Shown: positions 1 through 8,210, counted from the first letter of the stretch. The stretch is 20,883 bases of DNA from an uncultured Hungatella sp. (GCA_910585435.1 CAJUEJ010000005.1:165530-186412); one strand, 5' to 3'. Notes: generated by a model from the sequence alone, not told the origin. Program-made: numbers and translations.

Positions 1-779
1 AGCACGCCGTTGGAGCCTCCTGCCAGCATGTACACCACATCATAGACCTTGAAGCAGTTGATGGTCAGCATGATGGTGACAAAAAAGGTGGTTGGCTGCA
101 GCTGGGGCCAGGTAATGTATAAAAATTTCTGCCAGGTATTGGCTCCGTCCAGGCTGCCTGCCTCATAAAGCTCTCCGTTGATTCCCTGAAGGCCTGCCAG
201 ATAGATTACCATGTAATACCCCATATTTTTCCAGACGCTGAACAGAACCACTGTAAACATGACCCAGTCCTTATCCGCCGACCATTTGGGAAGACTTTTG
301 GCCGCCACTCCCAGGTTATACAAAATCATGTTTACCGGGCCGCTTTTCTGCGGGCTGAACAGCATATTCCACACGGCCGCCACAGCCACCAGAGACGCTA
401 CATAAGGGAAGAAGCTTACGGTTCTGAAAAAATTTCTCCCCTTCACTTTCTGGTTCAGGATGATGGCCAGCCCCAGAGAGCAGATTAACGTGAGCGGAAC
501 CGTAGCGACACAATAGATTACCGTGTTCTTTAAGGACGCAAGAAAACGGTCATTTTTAAATGCCTGAATAAAATTGTTAAAAGCCACGAACTTTATGGCA
601 TTATTGCCGTCCCACTCTGCAAATGCCAGGACAAACGCAAAGATCATGGGAACCAGGGTAAACACACAGAATCCGATAAAGTTAGGGGCAATAAACGAAT
701 ATGCCACCATATCCCTTTTGGTCTGCCGGTCAAACCTCTCTCCGGTTCTTGCCCGCTTCGTCTTGTCTTTCTTTTTCAT
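1..779 (-). CDS. ABC sugar transporter permease, MalF/UgpA type (partial, C-terminus off window)
   Basis: Inner-membrane subunit of a carbohydrate ABC importer (binding-protein-dependent transport permease family). The frame is open from an ATG at 777-779 to the window edge (259 codons), so the C-terminus is missing. The N-terminus is a short lysine/arginine-rich cytoplasmic tail (MKKKDKTKRA), then a first membrane span near residues 25-45 and further hydrophobic spans. Near residues 210-235 the ABC-binding EAA loop is visible (YEAGSLDGANTWQKF), the contact site for the ATPase. An AGGAGG lies 12 bases upstream (792-797), slightly far but the best start. It is downstream of and co-oriented with the solute-binding protein gene, separated by a hairpin and a tandem-repeat block that may lower its expression relative to that gene. 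A second permease probably follows off-window. Confidence 0.93.
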   Translation of the reverse strand, partial: MKKKDKTKRARTGERFDRQTKRDMVAYSFIAPNFIGFCVFTLVPMIFAFVLAFAEWDGNNAIKFVAFNNFIQAFKNDRFLASLKNTVIYCVATVPLTLICSLGLAIILNQKVKGRNFFRTVSFFPYVASLVAVAAVWNMLFSPQKSGPVNMILYNLGVAAKSLPKWSADKDWVMFTVVLFSVWKNMGYYMVIYLAGLQGINGELYEAGSLDGANTWQKFLYITWPQLQPTTFFVTIMLTINCFKVYDVVYMLAGGSNGV

Positions 780-820
780 ACCTTCCCTTAACCTCCTTTT
801 CTTTCATCACTCTCAGAATC

Positions 821-980
821 TCTCCTGCACCTGCCCTTGGAAAATGATTTTCCTTCAAAATCTCCTGCGCCTGCCTTTGGAAAATGGTTTTCCGTCAAAA
901 TCTTCTGCGCCTGCCTTTGGAAAATGATTTTCCATTAAAATCTGCTGCGTCTGCCTTTGGAAAATAGTTTTCCTTCAAAA
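821..980. repeat. Four tandem 40-bp units, each with a GGAAAA/TTTTCC hairpin
   Basis: Four head-to-tail 40-bp copies begin at 821, 861, 901 and 941. Each carries GGAAAA-NNN-TTTTCC (839-853, 879-893, 919-933, 959-973). Both stem arms are identical in all copies, while the three loop bases vary (TGA, TGG, TGA, TAG). Other changes fall in the unit's flanks. The unit is not a multiple of three and frames through it hit stops, so it is not coding. It sits in the transcribed gap between the binding-protein gene and the permease gene. An RNA-stability or processing role is inference. Confidence 0.9.
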
Positions 981-1007
981 GACTCCGGGAGTGCAGGCTT
1001 TAAAATT

Positions 1008-1032
1008 GGACGGGCCTGAAAACAGCCCGTCC
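1008..1032 (-). terminator. Hairpin after the binding-protein gene, possible partial terminator
   Basis: On the minus strand GGACGGGC, a 9-base loop and GCCCGTCC form a perfect 8-bp stem starting 37 bases after the stop codon. The tail is AATTTTAAA, a weak U-tract. Such hairpins between a binding-protein gene and its permeases commonly cap the abundant upstream transcript while letting some readthrough pass; that role is inferred here. Confidence 0.6.
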
Positions 1033-1069
1033 ATAAACATTGTCAGCGACACTTTCCTTGTTTTGCAGA

Positions 1070-2449
1070 TTACTGCCCTAAAACGGCTTTTACGCCTTCT
1101 GTCATCTCCGCAATTCCTTCGTCGATGGTGACCCCTTCTGTCATGATATTGTCATGAGCCTCGTTCAGCACAGTCTCAATCTCAGAGCTTTTCTCATGAA
1201 CCGGCATCTCCAGATAGGTGTTGGCCGTCTTAAGAGCCTCTGCGCTGGCATCATCCGTGGGGAACCCTTCCAGACCGGAAATAGCCTCTACCACAGCATC
1301 TGTGGTGATTGCAGGGATCGTACCGGTGTTGGCAACAACCTCTGCGCCGTCAGGTCCGCACACAAATTTTACAAACTCCCATGCCAGATCCTTGTGAGGC
1401 GCAGCCGTTGGAACAGACAGGCAGGTGATCGTAGCCAGTGTGGAGCCAGGCTCTACACCCTCTGCGTGAGGATATTTTACAATTCCCCAGTTGGCAACTT
1501 CCTCGCCATACTCTCCGGTCTTGATCTTTTCGATGAGTGTGGGAATAAACCAGGAGCCCATGTTCATCATAGCAACGTTGCCCTGTGCAAATGCACCGGA
1601 ATAGTGAAGGCTGGAAGTCTTAAGGGTTGCATAATCCTGACATACGCCGTCTTCCTGCTGAGCCACTATCATTTCATAATATGGTTTTAAAAATTCATAA
1701 TCCCCGTCCACGATGGAGTGCTTGCCGTCCAGGATACCAAACAGCTGAACCGCAGATCTCCAGGTATGGTAGTGAGCGCCGTATACCTCTTCTCCCGGTG
1801 TGGTGTTGGTAACGCTTCTTGCCAGCTGGTCATATTGCTCAAATGTCATATCATTGCCAGGGTAGGCCACGCCCGCTTTATCAAATACGTCCTTGTTGTA
1901 GAACAGTACCCAGAAATCGCTTCTGAAAGGCAGTTCATACAGTTTTCCGTCTACGGTTACCTGATCCGTGATTCCGCCGTATTGAGATAAATCCACACCG
2001 TCCTTTGCAATATAATCATCCAGAGGCTCCAGAACGCCCTTGTTTACCAGCGTGGTATAGCCAGGCACATCCTTTATGGTGGCAATATCAAAGTCAGAGC
2101 CGCTTCCTGTCAGTTCTGTGGCAAGCACTGTCTGGTAGTCTGTAGAGCCTAAATCTACCATCTCAATCTTCACGCCCGGATTGGCTGCCTCAAAGGCATC
2201 GATCAGGGGCTGATAATACACGGTTGACGAGATGTCCCACACAGCCCATTTCAGTACGGTGTCTCCCTCTGCAGCCTGTGCCGGAGCGGCCGTTGTCTCT
2301 GCGCCTCCGGCTGCCGCCGTAGTCTCCGGTGCCTGTGAGGCAGCTGCCGTGGTGGTCTCGCCTCCGCCGGAACTTCCGCCTCCGCAGCCTGCCAGGCTCA
2401 TGGCTGTCATGCAGCCTGCCAAAGTCAAACCAAGTAATCTTTTTTTCAT
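1070..2449 (-). CDS. Extracellular solute-binding lipoprotein (family 1) of a sugar ABC transporter
   Basis: Captures a sugar or oligosaccharide outside the cell and delivers it to the membrane permeases. The 459-residue protein starts with a lipoprotein signal: MKKR, a hydrophobic run, then LAGC with the lipidated cysteine at residue 22. A low-complexity Ser/Gly/Thr/Ala linker follows (about residues 23-65), typical for tethering the mature domain. The rest has the length and pattern of family-1 binding proteins (e.g. FEAANPGVKIEMVDLGSTD, GNVAMMNMGSW, PTAAPHKDLAWEFVKFV). The start is supported by AAGGAGGG at 2457-2464, 7 bases upstream. The gene is intact, unlike the divergent regulator pair. 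The substrate cannot be read from sequence; the nearby KdgF-like cupin makes a uronate-containing glycan possible. Confidence 0.95.
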   Translation of the reverse strand: MKKRLLGLTLAGCMTAMSLAGCGGGSSGGGETTTAAASQAPETTAAAGGAETTAAPAQAAEGDTVLKWAVWDISSTVYYQPLIDAFEAANPGVKIEMVDLGSTDYQTVLATELTGSGSDFDIATIKDVPGYTTLVNKGVLEPLDDYIAKDGVDLSQYGGITDQVTVDGKLYELPFRSDFWVLFYNKDVFDKAGVAYPGNDMTFEQYDQLARSVTNTTPGEEVYGAHYHTWRSAVQLFGILDGKHSIVDGDYEFLKPYYEMIVAQQEDGVCQDYATLKTSSLHYSGAFAQGNVAMMNMGSWFIPTLIEKIKTGEYGEEVANWGIVKYPHAEGVEPGSTLATITCLSVPTAAPHKDLAWEFVKFVCGPDGAEVVANTGTIPAITTDAVVEAISGLEGFPTDDASAEALKTANTYLEMPVHEKSSEIETVLNEAHDNIMTEGVTIDEGIAEMTEGVKAVLGQ

Positions 2450-2464
2450 TCCGATTCCCTCCTT

Positions 2465-2709
2465 AAATAATGGTGACGCAAAGCTTTGTCATGCATCCAG
2501 TATAGCTTAATTACGCCTGGGAGAACATGGAAAAAATTTCACAAAAGCTTTACTATTTACCGCTTCTGTTTTTATATATTGGGAATACCATGTAATTTTT
2601 TATCATATTCCTGTAATTTTTACAGCTGCCCCTTATTTTTTGCAAAGCAGGATTTTTGTATTTCTACACTTGTATTGACAATTTTGTGATAATGTATCAT
2701 ACTTTCCAT
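2465..2709. promoter_or_regulatory. Divergent regulatory region between binding-protein and kinase genes
   Basis: About 245 non-coding, AT-rich bases. On the minus strand TATACT (2499-2504) is a good -10 for the binding-protein gene, but no TTGACA-like -35 lies 16-18 bases upstream, as expected for an activator-dependent promoter. Possible operator elements are a perfect inverted repeat CTGTAA-TTT-TTACAG (2611-2625) and two copies of AAAGCTTT (2481-2488 and 2544-2551) 63 bp apart. These assignments are inference from symmetry only. Confidence 0.4.
2675..2703 (+). promoter_or_regulatory. Candidate sigma-A promoter for the sensor-kinase remnant
   Basis: A perfect TTGACA (2675-2680), a 17-base spacer and CATACT (2698-2703, four of six -10 matches). 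It lies directly upstream of the kinase's first ATG at 2710, which would leave a very short or no leader, so the true start site may differ. Confidence 0.45.
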
Positions 2710-4497
2710 ATGAACGTAAAATCTTTCACACACACTATAAAAGGAAAAATTATCGCTATCACCATAGGCACTACGCTTCTCATCACACTGATCACCGTAG
2801 GGGTCTGTTTTTCGTGTTTCAGTCCCTGTTAAGGCGCAATCAGATCCAGTCCGTGGAGTTTGGCCTCCAGCTGGTAGGCAACAATGTGGCATCTGACATG
2901 AAGGATATTATCTATTTCAGCAGATGGTGCACTACCAGCAATGATATTCTTAAATACCTGGAAACCTTTCACGGCAAGGCCCCCTTAGCCATTGTATCAA
3001 AGGATGACAAGACACTGCGCAGCATTGCCCTAAGCTCCTCGGATCGCCTGAAGGAGGAGTACCGCAATACCAACCGGCATATTTCCAGGGCCATTGTATC
3101 TACCAGTTCCGCCTCCAACTATCTTCAGGTACTGTCCGGGGCCGGAGATACCCATTCCTATACGGTGGCTTCTCTGGCCGATTCAGAGATATTTAAAACG
3201 CTTCTGGCAAGCCCGGAGATTCTGTGGACAGGCATTATCAATGATCCCTTCTACCGTAACTTTCAGGAGGCTCCGGTTATTCCCATTGTGCGCCCTGTTT
3301 ACAATACATACGGCACCAAAGCCATCGGCTGGGTCTATGTATCTGTCTCCACCACCGTTATCACCGACTATCTGAAGTCTTTTCCGCTGCCTGACGACAG
3401 CCGGTTATACTTCACCATGGGAGAAAAGTTTTATCGGATTCAGGGAGAACATTTTGAGGAGATTCCTCCGGATTTTACCATACTCTCCCAGGAAAAGGTA
3501 CCGGGTGTGGATGCCGGCACCCTGGTACAGAAGGACAGAAACTCTCATCACCCACTCTCTGGGACAGGACGGCTGGTATCTTCACCAGATTCTGTCCAGG
3601 CAGCAGCTGATAAAGCAGAGACAGATTTACCTGCTGCTCATCGCCGCCATCTGTGTTGTTATTCTGTCTCTGGGGATGTTTATGGTCCTGTCTTTAAGCC
3701 GTACCATCAACCAGCCTGTAGCCAGGATCCAGAAAAAAATCGATAAAATTGCCCACGGCGATTTCACCAGGGATACGTCTATCGAATGGGAGCATGAGCT
3801 GGGCGATATCGGAAAGGGTATCGACCGGCTTGCCTTTGACGTGGTTAATCTGATGGAAAAACGGATCGACGACGAAAAAGAGAAAAAAGATCTGGAATAT
3901 CAGATTCTCCAGAGCCAGATCAATCCCCATTTTCTTTATAACACCCTGAACTCCATCAATTGGATGGCTACCATCCAGGGTTCTCCCGGCATTGCCGAGA
4001 TGACCACTGCCCTGGCACGGCTTTTAAGGCAGGTGTCCAAAGGTTCTTCCTCCATGATTACCCTGGAGGAGGAGCTGGCCCTGGTAAAGGATTATTTTCT
4101 AATTCAGCAGTATCGTTATGGCGGCGGCATCACCATTGAATATGAGATTGAGTCTCAGGAGCTGTATCAATGCCTGATCCACCGTTTTTCCCTGCAGCCC
4201 ATCGTGGAAAACGCCCTGTTCCACGGCATCGAGCCTAAAGGCTCCACAGGGAAAATCCTGGTAAAAGCATGGACCGATACAGGGGAGGGCAAAAAGGATT
4301 TAAGGATTTCCATCACTGACAACGGGGTGGGCATGTCCCGGGAAGCCATCGAGAAGGTTCTGGAGCAGAAGCCTGCGAAAAAGAGCGCTGACTTTTTCCG
4401 TCAGGTAGGCATCGCCAATGTGAACCAGCGGATCCGGCACCAGTTCGGCGGTTCCTACGGCATCTCCATCGACAGCCAGGCGTCTACACCACCATGA
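2710..4497 (+). pseudogene. YesM-type sensor histidine kinase, broken by three frame changes
   Basis: Remnant of a membrane sensor kinase of the His_kinase/HATPase_c type that pairs with AraC-type regulators next to sugar ABC genes. Reading starts at ATG 2710 with a membrane helix (KGKIIAITIGTTLLITLI). The frame breaks near 2808-2812, where a run of five T would need to be six to continue into FVFQSLLRRNQ. An extracellular sensor region follows to about 3530. A second change near 3537 (one extra base) shifts to ETLITHSLGQDGWYL, a second membrane helix (about 3640-3700), a HAMP segment, the phospho-acceptor motif INPHFLYNTLNS (His codon 3928-3930), the N-box VENALFHG and ITDNGVGM. A third change near 4471-4479 separates GISIDSQ from the expected GVYTTMT ending. 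All domains remain recognisable, so decay is recent or partly sequence error. Confidence 0.88.
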
Positions 4498-4501
4498 CTC
4501 G

Positions 4502-5575
4502 GATCCCTATTACGCTGTGGCTCACTGCCAGATTCTGGAGGAATCCCGGCGGGAGATGCCCCATGAAAAGCGGATGAATCTGTACAGCAGCACCATGCAG
4601 ATGGTAAAGGATATATTAAAACGGTATCTTCCCTGCCAGGTGGTATCCCTGGATTTAAAGCATTTTTCCGTCATTTTCCATTTTCCTGCTGTCAGTAGGG
4701 CGGAGTATGGAAAAATGACGGAAGCCCTGTCCAATGCCTCCGCCATGGTTCACAATTATTTTAATGTCCGCCTTCTGGCAGGCATCGGTTCTGTGGCGGA
4801 CTCCCCCTTAAAAATATGCGATTCCTATCAGGATGCCAGGGTTGCCTTTACCACCGCCTCTTCCGAACAGCCTTTCCGGGACTATAACCAGGTAAAGCCG
4901 GAGGATGTGAAGAATTCCTTCAATATTACCTTGTTTAAAAATGATCTGACCAAAGCCTTTGAGGAATTTGATTCCGGGATCCTGTACGATACCCTGACAC
5001 AGATTATCGAACTGTTCCGCTCCAACCCTCTGCGCTATCTTCAGGCCATCGACGGAGCCTGCAATATTCTGTACCTGACTCTGTCCCTTCTGCCCTCCGG
5101 CGAGGAGATCCTTACGGAGATTTTCTCCGACGACGGGGATAATTACCGCTCTATCTACCGTATGGGCAATGTGGAGCAGGTGGCCGAGTGGATGACCCGC
5201 TTACGGGACGGACTCTGCGATATCTTTAAGAACAGAAGGGTTACTTACAAGGAGCATATTATTTCCAATGTCCAGAAGTATATTCTGGATCACACCGATG
5301 AGCGGATGACCTTAAACGAAATATCCGCTCTTTTTGGCTTAAGCCCCAACTACTTAAGCGCAGTGTTTAAAAAGACCTGCGGTGTGGGATTTTCCGAATA
5401 CATCAGCCAGGTAAAGGTAAGCCGGGCTAAAACCATGCTGCTGGAGCAGGATATGAAGGTATATGAGGTGGCGGATCGCCTTGGCTTTGAAAGCGCCTTC
5501 TATTTCAGCAAGGTGTTTAAGAAGATAACCGGCGTATCCCCCAGAGAATTTGTGCAGCAGTCTGTAAAGCCTTAA
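4502..5575 (+). pseudogene. YesN-like AraC-family response regulator lacking its receiver domain
   Basis: Encodes the middle and C-terminal parts of a two-component AraC-family regulator. The recognisable reading begins abruptly with DPYYAVAHCQ at 4502, a motif normally well inside such proteins. The C-terminus has the two helix-turn-helix motifs of AraC proteins (LNEISALFGLSPNYLSAVFK and VYEVADRLGFESAFYFSKVF, ending SPREFVQQ). The N-terminal phospho-receiver domain (about 120 residues with its aspartate) is absent, and so is any ribosome site before the first possible start (GTG 4517). The kinase's C-terminal frame ends at the same place, so a deletion of roughly 0.4-0.5 kb fusing the two genes is the simplest explanation. 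A free DNA-binding fragment could in principle still be made from an internal start. Confidence 0.85.
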
Positions 5576-5613
5576 GGGACGCCTGGGGATAAACAGGCTG
5601 TGGAAGTTGTCCC
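5576..5613 (+). terminator. Hairpin after the regulator remnant
   Basis: Directly after the stop codon, GGGAC (5576-5580) pairs with GTCCC (5609-5613) and the inner GCCTG/CAGGC pairs across an 8-base loop. GGCTTTCTT follows, a poor U-tract. It is a possible terminator separating the regulator from the cupin gene. Confidence 0.35.
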
Positions 5614-5694
5614 GGCTTTCTTATGTTTTGGCAAATTACGGCGAAATATTTTTTAGGCAGAAGCTTAAGAACTGTAGAGAAAAGGAGAAATGAT

Positions 5695-6036
5695 ATGGAG
5701 GAAAGAAAAGGAAACAACTGGTGTTTTCATGATACCGTAGAAGGCGCTCCCGCCGGCCCCGGTGTGGTGCGCAACGTCCTGGCATACTGCGACGAGCTGA
5801 TGTGCGTGGAGAATGTATTTGAGACCGGAGCCATAGGGGCCATGCATCATCACCCCCATACCCAGATCACCTATGTGGCCAGCGGCCGTTTCCGCTTTAC
5901 CATCGGAGACGTGACCAAAGAGGTGAAGGCCGGGGATACGTTGTTGAAGCAAAACGATATCGTCCACGGCTGTGTATGCCTGGAAGCCGGAATCCTGGTG
6001 GACTTTTTCACGCCTATGAGGGAGGATTTTGTGTAG
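5695..6036 (+). CDS. Small cupin, KdgF-like
   Basis: A 113-residue single-domain cupin. The metal-binding first motif is visible as AMHHHPHTQITYVASGRF, followed by a glycine-aspartate turn (GDTLL) and the histidine of the second motif (DIVHGCVCLEAG). The ending LVDFFTPMREDFV matches the conserved tail of KdgF proteins, which in pectin and alginate metabolism speed conversion of 4,5-unsaturated monouronates to linear keto forms. Start ATG 5695 is supported by AAAGGAG at 5681-5687, 7 bases upstream; the open frame extends further 5' without a ribosome site. It follows the broken regulator on the same strand and may belong to the same sugar locus. The KdgF assignment rests on motif recall; a generic cupin is the fallback. 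Confidence 0.9.
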   Translation: MEERKGNNWCFHDTVEGAPAGPGVVRNVLAYCDELMCVENVFETGAIGAMHHHPHTQITYVASGRFRFTIGDVTKEVKAGDTLLKQNDIVHGCVCLEAGILVDFFTPMREDFV

Positions 6037-6051
6037 GGAGCATGATGAAGG

Positions 6052-6088
6052 GGGGCTGTCGGGGAATGATTAATTTCCTGGCAGCCCC
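6052..6088. terminator. Hairpin between the convergent cupin gene and capsule operon
   Basis: GGGGCTG (6052-6058) pairs with CAGCCCC (6082-6088), extended inward by T-G and C-G pairs, with a smaller GGGAA/TTTCC hairpin inside. It lies between converging transcription units. Neither strand has a U-run after the stem, so its action as an intrinsic terminator is uncertain. Confidence 0.4.
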
Positions 6089-6107
6089 AAAGTACATTGT
6101 ATCCCAA

Positions 6108-6203
6108 TCAATCCTCAGCACTTACCCCTTCCAAAACTCCCTGAAATTCATGAAACTTCGTCTCCTCTGTCTTCCTCATAAGCAGCGTCAGCCTAAAAAT
6201 CAT
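6108..6203 (-). CDS. Possible 31-residue small protein or gene remnant at the end of the capsule operon
   Basis: An ATG-to-TGA frame of 31 residues (begins MIFRLTLLMRKTEE, ends LEGVSAED). It starts 14 bases after the sulfotransferase stop, and AGGGAG sits 8 bases before its ATG, a well-placed ribosome site. The family is not recognised. It is hydrophobic then charged, with no clear membrane helix. It may be a genuine small protein or the tail of a truncated gene left at the operon boundary. Confidence 0.3.
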   Translation of the reverse strand: MIFRLTLLMRKTEETKFHEFQGVLEGVSAED

Positions 6204-6217
6204 ATTCGGTTCTCCCT

Positions 6218-7285
6218 CTAAAACTTTTGCTTGTCTGTAACCGTAATACCGACAATTTTTTCTTTTGAATGTTTTTCAAATGGATATAGATACTCGCTTA
6301 ATTCCTTTTCAATATAGCCAATATCTTTTGCTAAATCCGGCTGCTCAAGCCAGGTCTGCACATTATTAATTGAATGCATAGGATTAAGATACTTGAATTT
6401 ATCCACATGATTTTCCGCCTTCAGACCGGTTGCTTCCTCCACCTCGCCTACAACTTTTTCATAGTCAAAGAGGAAATCTTCAAACTGAAGGAAATGAATA
6501 TGCCTGGATAATGATTTCCTTGGATCGCCGCTTTCTCTTATATATCTAAATTTCTTACAAAACACTTCAACGGAGTCATTGTTGAAACTTCCATATTTAA
6601 TCGGATAGTATATCTTCTCCAACAAATAAATATCCCGTGGATCCCTATCAATGACAAAAACCTCAATCGGATCAGAAAAGTAACGCAAATAGCGGTCAAT
6701 ATTCTGTGAAGCAATAATCTGGTCGACCTCAATGTATTCTTTCCCATCTAAATTTGCAGCCTCCAGAAGAGTATGGACATATTTCCTGGTAGCGTTAAGA
6801 AACTGTTCTTCTGACGGATGGGAAAAATACATGATTTCTCTATCGAGCACCCTTCTGTGAGTGAATGGTATGGCTCTTAATATCCGATCCTCAAGTCTTT
6901 TCCTGTATATATAGAAGTTCCTTTTATCTCCTTTATCAAAGAGATCGAAGTCCCACCATCCAGTGCATACGAAATCCGTCAGATCATCCACATACTGCTT
7001 TGTAAGTTCAAGGTATTTCCCGTCAAAGAACTTCTCATATCTCCTGTGAATTCGATTTCCACCGTAAAATTGAGCTTGCCTCCAAAACCGTTTTAAAGCT
7101 CTTCCTGCATTGTGCCGGTTATGGCACTCAACCAATTGGAATTCCAGATCCGATATGCCATCAGGATCGTGCAGAAACCGGAATTCTGAATCAGTCATCC
7201 TCTGTACATTTGAATATTCAGCAACCAAATCCGTTAATGCGCTTGAGCCTGATGCCCCATAGCTTGCACAAGTAATAATCTTCAT
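6218..7285 (-). CDS. Sulfotransferase-family protein, predicted to sulfate the polysaccharide
   Basis: Likely transfers sulfate from PAPS to a sugar hydroxyl of the capsule repeat. The 355-residue protein starts with the 5'-phosphosulfate loop pattern (TCASYGASGSSAL, residues 5-17, equivalent to the usual strand-PxSGTT loop). The 3'-phosphate site is visible as VFVIDRDPRDIYLL (about 209-222), the counterpart of the RNPRD motif. The C-terminal part has the usual trailing helices (LQFEDFLFDYEKVVGEVEEA). Cytoplasmic; no signal peptide. AGGAAAGG lies upstream of the ATG, just after the stop of the glycosyltransferase gene. It is the last full gene of the operon. A PAPS-making pathway is required and is not in the window. 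The family call is firm; the acceptor is inferred from context. Confidence 0.75.
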   Translation of the reverse strand: MKIITCASYGASGSSALTDLVAEYSNVQRMTDSEFRFLHDPDGISDLEFQLVECHNRHNAGRALKRFWRQAQFYGGNRIHRRYEKFFDGKYLELTKQYVDDLTDFVCTGWWDFDLFDKGDKRNFYIYRKRLEDRILRAIPFTHRRVLDREIMYFSHPSEEQFLNATRKYVHTLLEAANLDGKEYIEVDQIIASQNIDRYLRYFSDPIEVFVIDRDPRDIYLLEKIYYPIKYGSFNNDSVEVFCKKFRYIRESGDPRKSLSRHIHFLQFEDFLFDYEKVVGEVEEATGLKAENHVDKFKYLNPMHSINNVQTWLEQPDLAKDIGYIEKELSEYLYPFEKHSKEKIVGITVTDKQKF

Positions 7286-7304
7286 ATAGTATTTGCCTTT
7301 CCTG

Positions 7305-8210
7305 TTAGCTTCTGTATTTTGGATTCTTTTGCGGAATATACTTTGTTATCATACTTCCAATGTAGCTAAGAACCGCAATTCTTTTACACTTAACGAAGTA
7401 TTGTTCCACTTTTCTGTATGGAATCTTTTTTTCTCTTGCCAATTCGAAATATCTGCAGCATTGCTTCAATCTGGAAGCAAGCGGTATTTCTAAATATCCC
7501 ATCCTTTCAGAAATCATGATTGTGTAGGTGTAAAAGTTATTCTTTCTCGCCTCCATCCGCGTATCGGTGGCTCCGCCTGGCAGATACTCTGTACAGTATA
7601 TTTTCCTGTTAAACCATCGAATCATTTTTCCCGCGTGTGCGATCCGATCCCATAAAACGCCTTCCCATGTATAATATTCCCCTGCTACCGTTGGCATAGG
7701 ACCGTATTCCCGCAGTACATTCAAGTAGTAGGCTTCTGCTTTATCTCCGGAAAGGCCATTCTTCTCGCGTTCCAAATTCGTACAGTCAAACCACTCTGTT
7801 TCGTGTGACCATTCCCCACCAATAACCCGTCCGTCCGGATATTGTCTGAGTCCACCGACACCAGCATATTTTTCTTTGTCCGTTATCGTTGATTCCATCT
7901 TTAATACAGTCTCAATCGCATCAGGAGACAGGATGTCGTCATCATCAACTTTCATCACAAGACCTCCTTTTGCGATGCCCAGCATCATATTGAATGCCCT
8001 GCTAATGCCCCGTTCTCCGTAAAGTTTTTTATAGATTACTGGAAAACTTGCTTTTGCAATAAAACCTTTTACCAATTCCCCAGTTCTGTCATTTCCCTGA
8101 TCAACTATAATCCATTCGCAAGGAAGAACGGTTTGCTTGTAAAGAGAATCAAATAAATTAGTTATATATTTATCTCGATTATATGTGGGAGTAAAAACTG
8201 TTATATACAT
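7305..8210 (-). CDS. Glycosyltransferase family 2
   Basis: A cytoplasmic GT-A glycosyltransferase adding one sugar to the lipid-linked repeat unit. The N-terminus shows the GT2 opening (VFTPTYNRDKYITNLFDSL), a nucleotide-binding strand (WIIVDQGNDRTGE) and the metal-binding acid cluster KVDDDDILSP (DDDD at residues 89-92). The C-terminal half is specific to this enzyme and includes PTVAGEYYTWEG. The chosen start is ATG 8208-8210, because GGGAGG lies 10 bases upstream; the upstream TTG two codons earlier is only 4 bases from that site. Length 301 residues. Donor and acceptor cannot be read from sequence. Confidence 0.9.
   Translation of the reverse strand: MYITVFTPTYNRDKYITNLFDSLYKQTVLPCEWIIVDQGNDRTGELVKGFIAKASFPVIYKKLYGERGISRAFNMMLGIAKGGLVMKVDDDDILSPDAIETVLKMESTITDKEKYAGVGGLRQYPDGRVIGGEWSHETEWFDCTNLEREKNGLSGDKAEAYYLNVLREYGPMPTVAGEYYTWEGVLWDRIAHAGKMIRWFNRKIYCTEYLPGGATDTRMEARKNNFYTYTIMISERMGYLEIPLASRLKQCCRYFELAREKKIPYRKVEQYFVKCKRIAVLSYIGSMITKYIPQKNPKYRS

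Noticed and set aside
821..980. CRISPR-like array
   Set aside because: The copies are contiguous 40-bp tandem units with no unique spacers and no cas genes nearby.
1154..1690. Long plus-strand open frames opposite the binding-protein gene
   Set aside because: They are antisense to a clearly coding lipoprotein gene, lack ribosome sites and show no recognisable protein features.
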